Source of the DNA: an uncultured bacterium
Lineage (GTDB): Bacteria; Patescibacteriota; Minisyncoccia; Moranbacterales; GWC2-37-73
Assembly: GCA_903824515.1 (NCBI GenBank)
Contig: CAIJXA010000079.1
Coordinates: forward strand, 1-36,266
DNA length: 36,266 bases
Reading direction: 5' to 3'
Positions 7,536 to 15,214 of this stretch are shown piece after piece. The position numbers and the translations under genes are program-made. How positions within the stretch are numbered: position 1 is the stretch's first letter; each line of letters starts with the position of its first letter. A model generated the notes under the pieces. That model ran no database searches. It was not told the DNA's origin and saw nothing but the letters and a program-made list of their open reading frames with translations.

Positions 7536-8807
7536 CTAGAATCCTTCATAGTCACGCATCACCAATTGACCCTCAATTTGCTTAATTGTTTCAATCACGA
7601 CTGAAACAACGATTAGGATGCTGGTTCCACCAATTCGCAGTGTTTGAATATTAGTCATCCCTTGAATAATAAAAGGCAGAACTGCAATTGCGCCAAGAAA
7701 TAATGCGCCAGCTAAGGTTATCCTATTCATTATTTTATACAAATAATCTGCTGTATTTTTTCCCGGTCGAATCCCTGGAATATATCCTCCTTGTTTTTGA
7801 AGATTTTCAGAAATTTTCACTGGATCGAAAACAACTGCGGTATAAAAATATGTAAACAAAACAATCAAAACAAAATACATACTGCCATAAAAAAATTGAT
7901 TTTGAAACAAACTGTTAACGTTAGTTGCAATATGTGCCACTGTCTGATTGCTAGCTCGCATCAAAAAAGTCGCAATCATGCCAGGAAAAAGCATAATTGA
8001 CATTGCAAAAATAATTGGGATAACCCCAGCTTGATTAACTCGCAGTGGCAAGTGAGATGAAGCACCTCCATAGGTATTGTCGCCATGAACACGTTTTGCA
8101 TATGAAACGGCAATATTGCGCTGTCCTTCAGTAACTAAAACCACCCCAGCTATTGTTATCAGCATTACAACAAAAATAATAGCGTAAGTGAAAAATTGAG
8201 AAGAATCAAATGTCAAAAAAAGCTTCGAGATTGATGACGGCAAGCTACTCACAATGCCAGCAAAAATGATAAGTGAAACACCATTGCCAATTCCTTTTTC
8301 AGTGATAAGTTCACCCAACCACATAAGGAAAATAGTTCCGGTAGTGGCTATCAGAACAAGCACTGCTAAATTGAAAGGCGACAAAGTTCCAATAACGTTT
8401 TGCGATCGAAGCAAAGTAACTAAACCAAAAGTCTGCATTATCGCAAGCGGAACAGTGAGCCACCTAGTCCACATGTTGAATTTTTGCCTGCCAGCTTCAC
8501 CTTCTTCCTTATAAATCTGCTCTATACTAGGAACTATCATTGTCAAAAGCTGCATAATAATAGAAGCTGTGATATATGGACCGACTCCCAACATCACTAT
8601 TGAAATATTGGTCAAGCCTCCGCCGGAAAAAACATTCAGCATTCCAAGGAGCTGATTACCATCAAAAAGTCTCCTGAGCTGCTCCGTGTCAACACCCGGA
8701 AGTGGGATATTAGCTGCGATACGGAAAACAATAAGAACTCCAAAGATAAAAAGGATTTTATCGCGGAGTTCTCTTATTTTGAAAATTTGTGTTATTTTGT
8801 CCAACAT
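7536..8807 (-). CDS. secY: Preprotein translocase subunit SecY
   Basis: A 423-residue polytopic membrane protein, the channel of the Sec translocon. It begins with a short cytosolic helix and the first segment ILFIFGVLIVFRIAANIPLPG, followed by the plug-region sequence SGGGLTNISIVMLGVGPYI. EGEAGRQKFNMWTRW and VTEGQRNIAVSYAKR mark cytosolic loops that contact the ribosome or SecA. About ten membrane helices can be counted, and the length is normal. It follows rplO directly in the spc order and would be co-transcribed with adk and map. Confidence 0.97.
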   Translation of the reverse strand: MLDKITQIFKIRELRDKILFIFGVLIVFRIAANIPLPGVDTEQLRRLFDGNQLLGMLNVFSGGGLTNISIVMLGVGPYITASIIMQLLTMIVPSIEQIYKEEGEAGRQKFNMWTRWLTVPLAIMQTFGLVTLLRSQNVIGTLSPFNLAVLVLIATTGTIFLMWLGELITEKGIGNGVSLIIFAGIVSSLPSSISKLFLTFDSSQFFTYAIIFVVMLITIAGVVLVTEGQRNIAVSYAKRVHGDNTYGGASSHLPLRVNQAGVIPIIFAMSIMLFPGMIATFLMRASNQTVAHIATNVNSLFQNQFFYGSMYFVLIVLFTYFYTAVVFDPVKISENLQKQGGYIPGIRPGKNTADYLYKIMNRITLAGALFLGAIAVLPFIIQGMTNIQTLRIGGTSILIVVSVVIETIKQIEGQLVMRDYEGF

Positions 8808-8902
8808 ATTAAGCAGATTCTTAGAATTTAGCTTCTCAACTTTTCAGGAATACGTAGGTTTTCAGTTCTTTTCTAAAAAGCTAACGCCTAAGAAGCTATT
8901 AA
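8808..8902. repeat. Spacer with AAGAAGCTA repeat words
   Basis: The rplO-secY spacer contains the related words TTTAGCTTCT and AAGAAGCTA in opposite orientation, plus AAAGCTAACGCCTAAG. Similar words recur at 20947-20975 and 21967-21987. It can form an imperfect hairpin upstream of the secY start. Confidence 0.45.
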
Positions 8903-9340
8903 CTATTCCAGAATTTTTCCACCTGCTTTCATAATAGCATCTTTAGCAGTTTGTGAAAGTAGAAGTTCGCTGTTAATAGAAAGTTTTTTTGTAAGCTCCC
9001 CAGTTGATAAAATTTTTACACCATCCTTTGAGTCCTTCTTTGAAATAACTTTTGCAGCTACAAGAGTTTCAATCGAAATAACATCTCCGTTTTTAAAATT
9101 TTTCTCAAGATCGAAAATTTTCACCACTGTTTTCTTTGGAGTTCGAGATTTGAATCCTCGCACTTTCTTAAGACGTTCGGTTAGGGAAGATCTTCCTCCT
9201 TCAAACAAAGGGTCAATAGCTGCTCCAGATCTTGCTTTTTGACCTTTATTTCCACGACCTGAATATGTACCGCGTTTTCCTCCGCGACCAACGGTCTTTT
9301 TTGGTTTTCTCTTCTTGAGAGTAAGTTGATGAATTTGCAT
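8903..9340 (-). CDS. rplO: 50S ribosomal protein L15
   Basis: A 145-residue L15 with the basic, glycine-rich N terminus KKTVGRGGKRGTYSGRGNKG that threads into 23S rRNA. EGGRSSLTERLKKVRGFK and the C-terminal SQTAKDAIMKAGGKILE complete the family. The length is normal. In most bacteria rpmD (L30) precedes rplO, but here the 90-bp gap to rpsE contains only a repeat hairpin. Confidence 0.97.
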   Translation of the reverse strand: MQIHQLTLKKRKPKKTVGRGGKRGTYSGRGNKGQKARSGAAIDPLFEGGRSSLTERLKKVRGFKSRTPKKTVVKIFDLEKNFKNGDVISIETLVAAKVISKKDSKDGVKILSTGELTKKLSINSELLLSQTAKDAIMKAGGKILE

Positions 9341-9349
9341 ATGTTTATC

Positions 9350-9420
9350 GTTCTAATTGTTATAATTGTTCTATGCGTTCTAGTTGTTTTTTCGTTTACA
9401 ACAGTTACAACATTTAGAAC
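9350..9420. repeat. GTTCTAA...TTAGAAC hairpin, copy 1 (before rplO)
   Basis: The arms begin with GTTCTAA (9350-9356) and end with its exact reverse complement (TTAGAAC, ending 9420). The next 16 bases of each arm match at 12 positions. It lies 9 nt upstream of the rplO ATG. Four relatives precede rplF, rplE, rplX and rplN. Confidence 0.8.
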
Positions 9421-9430
9421 ATAACTACCT

Positions 9431-9976
9431 CTAAGCTTCTTTAGTAACCCCCTCTTTGGCTATTTCTTTAACAACTTCTTTTGCCACAACAACTTCGGTC
9501 TTAATCCTGGGTTCTTTCAAGCTTCGTAACGCCTCGATGGTTGCTCTAGCTACATTCAATTTATTTGAAGTCCCCAATGACTTAGAAACAATATCCCGAA
9601 TACCAACCAAATCAACTACAGCCCTAACTGCACCACCAGCAATAACCCCTCTTCCTTCCGGGGCCGGTTTCAAAAGAATTTTTGCACTGCCCATTTTCAT
9701 TTTAACATCATGGGGAATAGTGTTTGCGGATAGTTTAACCGTGATCATGCATTTTTTAGCATCATTATAGGCTTTCTGGATTGCATCAGAAACATCGGAT
9801 CCCTTTGCCACTCCGACACCAACCTGTCCTTTACGATTGCCAATCACGAGTGTTGCGCGAAAACGGAATCGCCTTCCACCCTTAACCACACGAGTAACTC
9901 TAGCCAAATCCAAAAGCTTCTGCTCAAATTCTGGCTTTTCTCTTCTTATTGGTTTTTTTCCTGATCTTTTGTCCAT
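9431..9976 (-). CDS. rpsE: 30S ribosomal protein S5
   Basis: A 181-residue S5. The N-terminal RNA-binding domain carries VVKGGRRFRFRATLVIGNRKGQ in two adjacent stretches, with VGVGVAKGSDVSDAIQKA after it. The C-terminal domain has PAPEGRGVIAGGAVRAVV and GIRDIVSKSLGTSN. The final 20 residues, rich in VVAKEVVKEIAKE, form an extra charged tail. S5 helps set decoding accuracy and mRNA entry on the 30S subunit. It sits between rplR and rplO. Confidence 0.97.
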   Translation of the reverse strand: MDKRSGKKPIRREKPEFEQKLLDLARVTRVVKGGRRFRFRATLVIGNRKGQVGVGVAKGSDVSDAIQKAYNDAKKCMITVKLSANTIPHDVKMKMGSAKILLKPAPEGRGVIAGGAVRAVVDLVGIRDIVSKSLGTSNKLNVARATIEALRSLKEPRIKTEVVVAKEVVKEIAKEGVTKEA

Positions 9977-10085
9977 AATATTATAAATCTCTAATTAACG
10001 CTAATCTTATCACTAATTATCTCTGATGTTTTATAATTATTCGCGAACATTTGAGAAAATTCGAATCGATTCGCGATTTATATCC

Positions 10086-10436
10086 TTAAAATTTGAGTCC
10101 GCCTTCTCGAGCACCATCCGCCAGTGCTTTAATTTTTCCATGGTATTGATATCCCGATCTGTCAAATGTTACAGTCTCAATCTTCAAAGCAAGGCATTTT
10201 TCCGCAATTAATTTTCCAACTGCCAATGATCCATCAATGGTATTTGAAGCCTTTTTGATTTCTGAAAGTTTTGCACTTGCAAGAGTTTTTCCAGAAATAT
10301 CATCAATAACCTGAGCATAAATCCCCTTTAAACTCTTAAAAACTGAGAGTCTTGGGCGCTCAGCGTTACCTGAAATTTTTGCGCGTACGCGACGCTTTCT
10401 TTGCAATCGATTGCTATTGTTGCTTATTTTTTTCAT
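10086..10436 (-). CDS. rplR: 50S ribosomal protein L18
   Basis: A 116-residue L18, the 5S rRNA binder of the central protuberance. RRVRAKISGNAERPRLSVFK near the N terminus and the C-terminal FDRSGYQYHGKIKALADGAR are diagnostic. The frame is open to 10487, but that 17-residue extension is translated from an inverted-repeat spacer, and the ATG at 10436 gives the usual MKKISNNSNRLQRKRR start. It lies between rplF and rpsE. Confidence 0.96.
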   Translation of the reverse strand: MKKISNNSNRLQRKRRVRAKISGNAERPRLSVFKSLKGIYAQVIDDISGKTLASAKLSEIKKASNTIDGSLAVGKLIAEKCLALKIETVTFDRSGYQYHGKIKALADGAREGGLKF

Positions 10437-10511
10437 AATATATCGTGAAACGTAGAGCGCGTAGCGTGAAGCGTTTTGCATTCCCACGTTATGCGTTATG
10501 CGTTATGCAAT
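10437..10511. repeat. Spacer repeat with GCGTTAT and CGTAGAGCG words
   Basis: The spacer upstream of rplR has CGTAGAGCGCGTAGCGTGAAGCG on the left in overlapping repeat words, and three tandem GCGTTAT heptamers (about 10490-10507) on the right. It is more GC-rich than the surrounding spacers. The arms are partly complementary. Confidence 0.55.
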
Positions 10512-11048
10512 TTACTTCGATGATTTCTTTCCTTCTTTTCTTCTTACATGCTCTCCTACATATTTAAATCCCTTGCCTTTATATGGTTCTACAGGTTTAA
10601 GCGCTCTAATGTTCGCAGAAAATTGTCCCACCTCATGCTTATCAATACCCGAAACAGTCATCGTGTTTCCCTCAATCACAACTTCAATTCCGGTTGGAAT
10701 TTCAACCTCCACCGGATGAGAAAATCCAAGTGCAAGTGTAATTTTTCTTCCAGCTAGTGCCATACGAAAACCAACACCATTGAGTTCGAGTTGTTTTTTG
10801 AATCCAACTGTCACACCCTCAAACATGTTCCCAATAATTCTTGCAGTGGTACCCCAAATTGCCGGAGCATTTTTACCTTTACCAATCTTTTCAACAAGAA
10901 TATTTTCCGGGGTAATTTCAATAGCAACGTCCAAATGATGCTGAAAAGTAAGATTACCCTTTGGTCCCTTAACGGAAACCAAATTATTATCCACATTAAT
11001 AGTCACACCCTGCGGGATAACTATAGGTTTTTTTCCAATTCTACTCAT
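10512..11048 (-). CDS. rplF: 50S ribosomal protein L6
   Basis: A 178-residue L6 with the MSRIGKKPIVIP start, two tandem RNA-binding alpha/beta domains, and the signature KPVEPYKGKGFKYVGEHVRR near the C terminus. It sits near the GTPase-associated centre of the 50S subunit. Length and order (rpsH-rplF-rplR) are standard. Its ATG is preceded by the second GTTCTAA hairpin rather than a Shine-Dalgarno sequence. Confidence 0.97.
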   Translation of the reverse strand: MSRIGKKPIVIPQGVTINVDNNLVSVKGPKGNLTFQHHLDVAIEITPENILVEKIGKGKNAPAIWGTTARIIGNMFEGVTVGFKKQLELNGVGFRMALAGRKITLALGFSHPVEVEIPTGIEVVIEGNTMTVSGIDKHEVGQFSANIRALKPVEPYKGKGFKYVGEHVRRKEGKKSSK

Positions 11049-11060
11049 ACTATTTTTATC

Positions 11061-11130
11061 GTTCTAATTGTTATGATGTTTTGACATGTTCTAGTTGCAT
11101 CTCATCTACAACAATTACAACGATTAGAAC
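11061..11130. repeat. GTTCTAA...TTAGAAC hairpin, copy 2 (before rplF)
   Basis: GTTCTAATTGTTATGATG begins the left arm at 11061, and ACAATTACAACGATTAGAAC ends the right arm at 11130. It lies 12 nt upstream of the rplF ATG. Confidence 0.8.
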
Positions 11131-11147
11131 ACTAGCACGTTTATTTA

Positions 11148-11552
11148 TTACCAAACTTCACAGATTATCTCCCCTCCTAAGCCTGATTTCTTTGCATTAT
11201 CTCCAGTCATCATGCCCCTTGAGGTAGAAACAATAGAAATTCCGTATCCGTTTTTAATTCTCTTTATATCAGTCTTTTTGACATAAATTCTCTGACCTTG
11301 TCTACTTACTCGTTTAATCTCTCTGATTGCCGGATTTTTTTCAGTATTCGAAATAACCTCATATCTTAAGGTTATTTTTAGCACTGGGAACTTATCCCCA
11401 TCTTCCTTCTTTACTGATTGGATAAAATTTCTTTGCTGCAAAATTTGAGCAATTGAATATTTTAATTTCGAAAACGGAACAGAAACTTCTTTATGTTTCG
11501 CTCGTTGTGCATTTCGAATTCTTGTAAGCATGTCTGCTATTGGATCTAACAT
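11148..11552 (-). CDS. rpsH: 30S ribosomal protein S8
   Basis: A 134-residue S8, which binds 16S helix 21 and is an spc-operon translational regulator in Escherichia coli. The start DPIADMLTRIRNAQRAKH and the C-terminal GISIVSTSRGMMTGDNAKK with GGEIICEVW are diagnostic. It follows rpsZ (S14). Whether S8 autoregulates here is unknown. A repeat spacer of the second family precedes its start. Confidence 0.97.
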   Translation of the reverse strand: MLDPIADMLTRIRNAQRAKHKEVSVPFSKLKYSIAQILQQRNFIQSVKKEDGDKFPVLKITLRYEVISNTEKNPAIREIKRVSRQGQRIYVKKTDIKRIKNGYGISIVSTSRGMMTGDNAKKSGLGGEIICEVW

Positions 11553-11586
11553 ATTCTAATTCTTTATCCTAATTATATATAAATTA

Positions 11587-11663
11587 ACCGATACGAATCT
11601 ACGAATTAAATGCGAATCTACGAAACTTTTCGTATGTGCGCTTTCGTAGCGCGCTTTCGGATA
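11587..11663. repeat. CGAATCTACGAA-family spacer repeat, copy 1
   Basis: Direct words ACGAATCTACGAA and GCGAATCTACGAAA on the left are followed by TTTCGTA and two GCGCTTTCG words on the right, giving a centred TACGAA/TTCGTA hairpin. Relatives occur at 13838-13912 and 16216-16293, with a partial one at 19103-19143. It lies between rpsZ and rpsH. Confidence 0.75.
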
Positions 11664-11849
11664 CTACCAACTACTCTTTTTAACTCCGGGCAATTCACCT
11701 TTGCTTGCTAACTCGCGAAAGCAAATTCTGCAAATATCAAATGCTCGAAGATAACCATGTTTTCGACCACAACGCCAACACCTTCGAACTTCTCGTGTCG
11801 AAAATTTTGGTTTCTTCTCTGCTCTAGCTTGGGTAGATGTTTTTGCCAT
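11664..11849 (-). CDS. rpsZ: 30S ribosomal protein S14, zinc type
   Basis: A 61-residue S14 of the short zinc-binding class. Four cysteines at 24, 27, 40 and 43 (CWRC and CRIC) form the zinc ribbon. The C terminus GELPGVKKSSW is the conserved tail. Such S14 genes are also called rpsN type Z. It follows rplE by 17 bp, one of the few tight junctions in this cluster. Confidence 0.97.
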   Translation of the reverse strand: MAKTSTQARAEKKPKFSTREVRRCWRCGRKHGYLRAFDICRICFRELASKGELPGVKKSSW

Positions 11850-11866
11850 ATTTCTTTAGTCAATAC

Positions 11867-12415
11867 TTATTCGCTTTTTAGCGGAAATCCTAATAATTTA
11901 AATAATTCCAATCCTTGTTGCTGTGAAACTGCGCTTGTTGAGATTGTTACCTGAAGTCCGAAAGTATGCTTCACGCGTTCTGGGGAAATCTCGGGAAAAA
12001 TCAAATGTTCTCTTATTCCGATATTGATATTTCCGCTTGTATCAACTGACTTTCTCCCAATTCCCTGAAAATCTCGAGTTCTTGGAAGGGTTGCCACAAT
12101 CAATCTGTCGATGAATTGCCACATTCGAGCTCCTCGCAAAGTTACTTTCACACCAACTTCCATTCCTTCTCTAGTCTTGAAACCTGCGATAGCTTTCTTA
12201 GCTTTCGTTTTAACTGGTTTTTGTCCGGTAATTACAGTCAAAGAATTTACTACTTCCTCTATTTTATCATTTTCTTTCACAATCTTTCCAATGCCAACAT
12301 TGACCACGACTTTGAGAATTCGAGGCACCGCCATGACACTTTTATATCCGAATTTCTTTTGCATTTCAATTGCAACTGTCTTCGCATATTTTTCTTTTGC
12401 TGGAATTATTTTCAT
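11867..12415 (-). CDS. rplE: 50S ribosomal protein L5
   Basis: A 182-residue L5 that binds 5S rRNA and contacts the P-site tRNA. Diagnostic blocks are VPRILKVVVNVGIG, TGQKPVKTKAKKAIAGFKTR, VTLRGARMWQFIDRL and the central RDFQGI. C-terminal SERVKHTFGLQVTIST-like sequence follows in family order. Length is normal. The gene is preceded by the third GTTCTAA-family hairpin. Confidence 0.97.
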   Translation of the reverse strand: MKIIPAKEKYAKTVAIEMQKKFGYKSVMAVPRILKVVVNVGIGKIVKENDKIEEVVNSLTVITGQKPVKTKAKKAIAGFKTREGMEVGVKVTLRGARMWQFIDRLIVATLPRTRDFQGIGRKSVDTSGNINIGIREHLIFPEISPERVKHTFGLQVTISTSAVSQQQGLELFKLLGFPLKSE

Positions 12416-12424
12416 ATAATTTAT

Positions 12425-12495
12425 CGCTCTAATTGTTATAATTGTTCTATGCGTTCTAGTTGTCTTTCATTTATAACATTTACAACAGTTAGAAC
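12425..12495. repeat. GTTCTAA...TTAGAAC hairpin, copy 3 (before rplE)
   Basis: The left arm reads CGCTCTAATTGTTATAATTG and the right arm ends ACAACAGTTAGAAC. It is nearly identical to copy 1 over TTGTTATAATTGTTCTATGC. It starts 9 nt upstream of the rplE ATG. Confidence 0.8.
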
Positions 12496-12507
12496 ATTAA
12501 AACGTTT

Positions 12508-12813
12508 CTAGATTTCCTTGCCACATTTCTTACAAACACGTACTTTTTTTTCTTTAACAAAAGCATAGGATGTTCTCGTTGCTTTACCACATGAAGGGCA
12601 AATCAACATTGCATTTGAAGCATCAAATGGGGCTGCTATTTCAACTCGCTGTCCCTTCTCACCCTCCCTGCGAGCTTTTTTGTGCTTCTTTACAATATTC
12701 ATTTTTTCGACTACAATTTTTCCCTCGCTCGGAACAGTTCGCAAGACTTTTCCCTGCTTACCCTTGTCCTTTCCGGCAATTTTTTTTACGAGGTCTCCTT
12801 TTTTAATTCTCAT
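12508..12813 (-). CDS. rplX: 50S ribosomal protein L24
   Basis: A 101-residue L24, an assembly initiator at the 50S exit side. The KOW domain is at the N terminus (KKGDLVKKIAGKDKGKQGKV). A C-terminal zinc-ribbon-like part has Cys72/Cys75 (CPSC) and Cys94/Cys97 (CKKC), a common bacterial form. It lies between rplN and rplE. Its start is preceded by the fourth GTTCTAA-family hairpin. Confidence 0.96.
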   Translation of the reverse strand: MRIKKGDLVKKIAGKDKGKQGKVLRTVPSEGKIVVEKMNIVKKHKKARREGEKGQRVEIAAPFDASNAMLICPSCGKATRTSYAFVKEKKVRVCKKCGKEI

Positions 12814-12832
12814 AATATTTTAGCGTTCTAAT

Positions 12833-12897
12833 TGTTATAATTGATCTACTTGTTCTAGTTGTTTTCACTCACTTATAACAATTACAACAGTTAGAAC
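12833..12897. repeat. GTTCTAA...TTAGAAC hairpin, copy 4 (before rplX)
   Basis: The left arm GTTCTAATTGTTATAATTG starts at about 12834, and the right arm ACAACAGTTAGAAC ends at 12897. It lies about 20 nt upstream of the rplX ATG. Confidence 0.8.
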
Positions 12898-12908
12898 ATT
12901 ATTTCAGT

Positions 12909-13274
12909 CTACAATACTTCCGGTGCCAATGAAACTATTTTAGCAAATCCTTTTTCACGAAGCTCCCTAGCTATTGGTCCGAAAATACGAGTTCCTTTTG
13001 GTTCCTTACCATCAACAATCACAGCAGCATTTTCATCAAAACGAATATATGAACCATCTTTTCTTCTATAAGCCTTTCTCTGTCTGACTACAACTGCTCG
13101 AATCTTATCTCCCTTTTTAACTAAGCCTCTTGGTTCAGCTGATTTTACACTGCAAACAATAATATCACCAACGTAGGCGTAACGTCTGCGACTGCCACCA
13201 AGAATCTTGAAGCATTCGATTACTTTTGCTCCCGAATTGTCTGCTGCTCTTAATCTTGTTTCTGCCTGAATCAT
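12909..13274 (-). CDS. rplN: 50S ribosomal protein L14
   Basis: A 121-residue L14 located at the subunit interface. MIQAETRLRAADNSGAKVIECF, AVVVRQRKAYRRKDGSYIRF and NAAVIVDGKEPKGTRIFGPI are hallmark segments, present in several pieces in the correct order. Length is standard. It sits between rpsQ and rplX, and the fifth GTTCTAA-type hairpin precedes the start codon. Confidence 0.97.
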   Translation of the reverse strand: MIQAETRLRAADNSGAKVIECFKILGGSRRRYAYVGDIIVCSVKSAEPRGLVKKGDKIRAVVVRQRKAYRRKDGSYIRFDENAAVIVDGKEPKGTRIFGPIARELREKGFAKIVSLAPEVL

Positions 13275-13283
13275 ATAGTTTTT

Positions 13284-13343
13284 GTTCTAATTATTATAAT
13301 TGTGCTACACGTTCTATCTGTTTTCATTTACAACAATCAGAAC
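13284..13343. repeat. GTTCTAA...AGAAC hairpin, copy 5 (before rplN)
   Basis: This is a shorter, more diverged copy. GTTCTAATTATTATAATTG starts at 13284, and ACAACAATCAGAAC ends at 13343. It lies 9 nt upstream of the rplN ATG. Confidence 0.75.
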
Positions 13344-13348
13344 GACGT

Positions 13349-13588
13349 TTATGCTAATGTGTGATTTTTATCCTTGCTCAATGGCCGACACTGCACAAAT
13401 TCTACCGAATCTCCAATCTTGTGCTTATTTTCACTATCATGAACCTTGTATTTTTTGGTTGAGCGATACTTTTTCAGGTATTTTGGATGAGTTTTAAGAG
13501 ACTGCACAGCAACAACTATAGTCTTATCCATTGAGTCACTTACAACCTTACCCTTTTTCGTTGCTAATTTTTTAGTAGTGTTTGTCAT
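13349..13588 (-). CDS. rpsQ: 30S ribosomal protein S17
   Basis: A 79-residue S17, a primary 16S rRNA binder with an OB fold. GKVVSDSMDKTIVVAV, the loop HPKYLKKYRSTKKYKVHDS and KIGDSVEFVQCRPLSKDK are family-specific. AGGAT lies directly against the ATG, too close to act as a normal ribosome binding site. The gene lies between rpmC and rplN. Confidence 0.96.
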   Translation of the reverse strand: MTNTTKKLATKKGKVVSDSMDKTIVVAVQSLKTHPKYLKKYRSTKKYKVHDSENKHKIGDSVEFVQCRPLSKDKNHTLA

Positions 13589-13639
13589 ATCCTAATTTTT
13601 ATCCAAATTACATTCTAATTATATCTAAACTTATATATT

Positions 13640-13828
13640 TTATGCCTCTAATTCTTTTAAAATAGTTAGTGCTCGAGCAATATCCTTTTTAATCGCCCGA
13701 TACTCTCGATGATTTTTAAGCTGACGAGCTGCAATATCAAATCTGAGCTTAACTGCTTGAGTTTGTTTCTCAGCAATAAGCTTCTTGATCTGCTCAATAT
13801 TCAAATCTCTAATTTCCAAAATTTTCAT
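13640..13828 (-). CDS. rpmC: 50S ribosomal protein L29
   Basis: A 62-residue two-helix protein near the peptide exit tunnel. IRDLNIEQIKKLIAEK and the second helix ending ARQLKNHREYRAIKKDIAR match the family, including the usual LKN(H)R-K-I-AR pattern. Position between rplP and rpsQ is canonical. Confidence 0.95.
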   Translation of the reverse strand: MKILEIRDLNIEQIKKLIAEKQTQAVKLRFDIAARQLKNHREYRAIKKDIARALTILKELEA

Positions 13829-13837
13829 ATAATTATA

Positions 13838-13912
13838 ACCGATACGAAACTATGAATTTAGTGCGAATTTACGAAATTTCTAATGTGCGCTTTCGTAGTG
13901 CGCTTTCGGATA
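13838..13912. repeat. CGAATCTACGAA-family spacer repeat, copy 2
   Basis: ACCGATACGAAACTATGAATT and GCGAATTTACGAAA words are followed by GTGCGCTTTCGTAGTGCGC and CTTTCGGATAT. The layout matches copy 1 at 11587. It lies between rplP and rpmC. Confidence 0.75.
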
Positions 13913-14326
13913 TTATTTTTCCTTAACAACAAACTTCGTTTTAATGCATAGTTTGTGGGATGCAAGCCTCATAGCCTCCTTAGCAACTGATACATCAATG
14001 CCGTCCATTTCAAACAATACCCTGCCTTCTTTTATCTTTGCTACGAAATGATCAACACTACCTTTTCCTTTGCCCATAGGTGTTTCATCACCTTTTTTAG
14101 TCATTGGCTTGTCAGGAAAAATACGTATCCAAATCTTTCCACCTCTTTTAACATACCTTGTCATAGCTCTTCGAGCTGCTTCAATCTGACGAGCTGAAAT
14201 CAATCCTGAGGTTGCTGCCTTAAGTCCAAAGCTACCGAAACTTACGGTATTACCCTTGGTTGCAACACCTCGGATTTCTCCTCCTCGGTGGATTTTTCTG
14301 TGTTTTACTTTTTTTGGCATTAACAT
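13913..14326 (-). CDS. rplP: 50S ribosomal protein L16
   Basis: A 137-residue L16 that binds near the A-site tRNA elbow and completes the peptidyl transferase centre. MLMPKKVKHRKIHRGGEIRG, GLISARQIEAARRAMTRYVK, WIRIFPDKPMTKKGDETPMG and GSVDHFVAKIKEGRVLFEM are each diagnostic. The start at 14326 matches the usual MLxPKR-type N terminus. It lies downstream of rpsC. Confidence 0.97.
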   Translation of the reverse strand: MLMPKKVKHRKIHRGGEIRGVATKGNTVSFGSFGLKAATSGLISARQIEAARRAMTRYVKRGGKIWIRIFPDKPMTKKGDETPMGKGKGSVDHFVAKIKEGRVLFEMDGIDVSVAKEAMRLASHKLCIKTKFVVKEK

Positions 14327-14368
14327 ATGCGTAGACGTAATTCAAAATGTAAATATATAATCCCTCAA

Positions 14369-15022
14369 TTATTCATTTTCCTTATTAAAAACTTCTCCCT
14401 TATAAATCCAAGTCTTAATTCCAATTGCTCCATAAGTTGTGAATGCTGTAGCTTTTGCGAAATCTATATCAGCCCTGAGTGTATGAAGGGGGACCGTTCC
14501 TCTTGAAAGCCACTCTCGTCTCGCCATTTCAGCGCCACCCAAACGTCCGCAAATTTCAATCTTCACTCCTTTGACAATTCTGTTTTTCTCGACTGTGTCA
14601 AGGGTTGATTTTAATATTCTTCTGAAAGGCACGCGTTTTTCCAATTGTTCAGCCACGCTTTGAGCAACCAAGGAAGCATTTTCTTCAAACTGACGAACCT
14701 CCTGCGCTTCAATTTTTAAATCAATCTTTTTTCCTGCAAAAAATTTGTCCTTAATAATCTTGCTAATATCGCTAATTCCGGTCCCGCCTCTTCCGATCAA
14801 AACTCCAGGTCTGGATGTTTTCAAAATCAATTTCAAAGTGTTAGCGCTGCGTTCAATTTCAACTTCTGCAATCGCTGCACTTTTATATTTTTTCTTGATA
14901 AACTCCCTGATCTGAATATCTTCTTTGAGCTTCTTGGTATAATCCTTATCTGAAAACCACCTTGATTTCCAAGTGTTAGTAATACCTATGCGTAATCCAG
15001 TTGGGTTGACTTTATGTCCCAT
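14369..15022 (-). CDS. rpsC: 30S ribosomal protein S3
   Basis: A 217-residue S3 at the mRNA entry channel. MGHKVNPTGLRIGITNTWKS opens the N-terminal domain. The KH-type RNA-binding motif is SRPGVLIGRGGTGI, and the C-terminal domain has GRLGGAEMARREW and GTVPLHTLRADIDF. Length is normal. The start codon is preceded by tandem AATTTCT heptamers and no Shine-Dalgarno sequence. Confidence 0.97.
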   Translation of the reverse strand: MGHKVNPTGLRIGITNTWKSRWFSDKDYTKKLKEDIQIREFIKKKYKSAAIAEVEIERSANTLKLILKTSRPGVLIGRGGTGISDISKIIKDKFFAGKKIDLKIEAQEVRQFEENASLVAQSVAEQLEKRVPFRRILKSTLDTVEKNRIVKGVKIEICGRLGGAEMARREWLSRGTVPLHTLRADIDFAKATAFTTYGAIGIKTWIYKGEVFNKENE

Positions 15023-15214
15023 ATCTTATTTCAATTTCTAATTTCTAATTTCTAATTTCTAAACAATTTCTAATTTCAAAATTTTAAAATTGAAACATTG
15101 AAAATTGATTGAAAATTGAAAATTGAAAATTGAAAATTTTACACTCTCTTTTTAATTAAAATTAAACTACAACAATACACTATAAATTATTCACAAATAC
15201 ATTTAACAACTATA
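15023..15214. repeat. Heptamer spacer: AATTTCT arm and GAAAATT arm
   Basis: Four tandem AATTTCT words start near 15033, followed by further AATTTCT/AATTTCA words, and then tandem GAAAATT words run to about 15138. The two arms have the same 7-base period and are nearly complementary. Equivalent spacers precede fusA, rpsG and rpsL. The rest, 15140-15214, is plain A/T-rich sequence with no gene. Confidence 0.75.

Noticed and set aside
12111..12511. Plus-strand frames of 102 and 131 codons opposite rplE
   Set aside because: They are antisense shadows of a clear ribosomal gene, rich in Phe, Ser and Cys, with no family resemblance.
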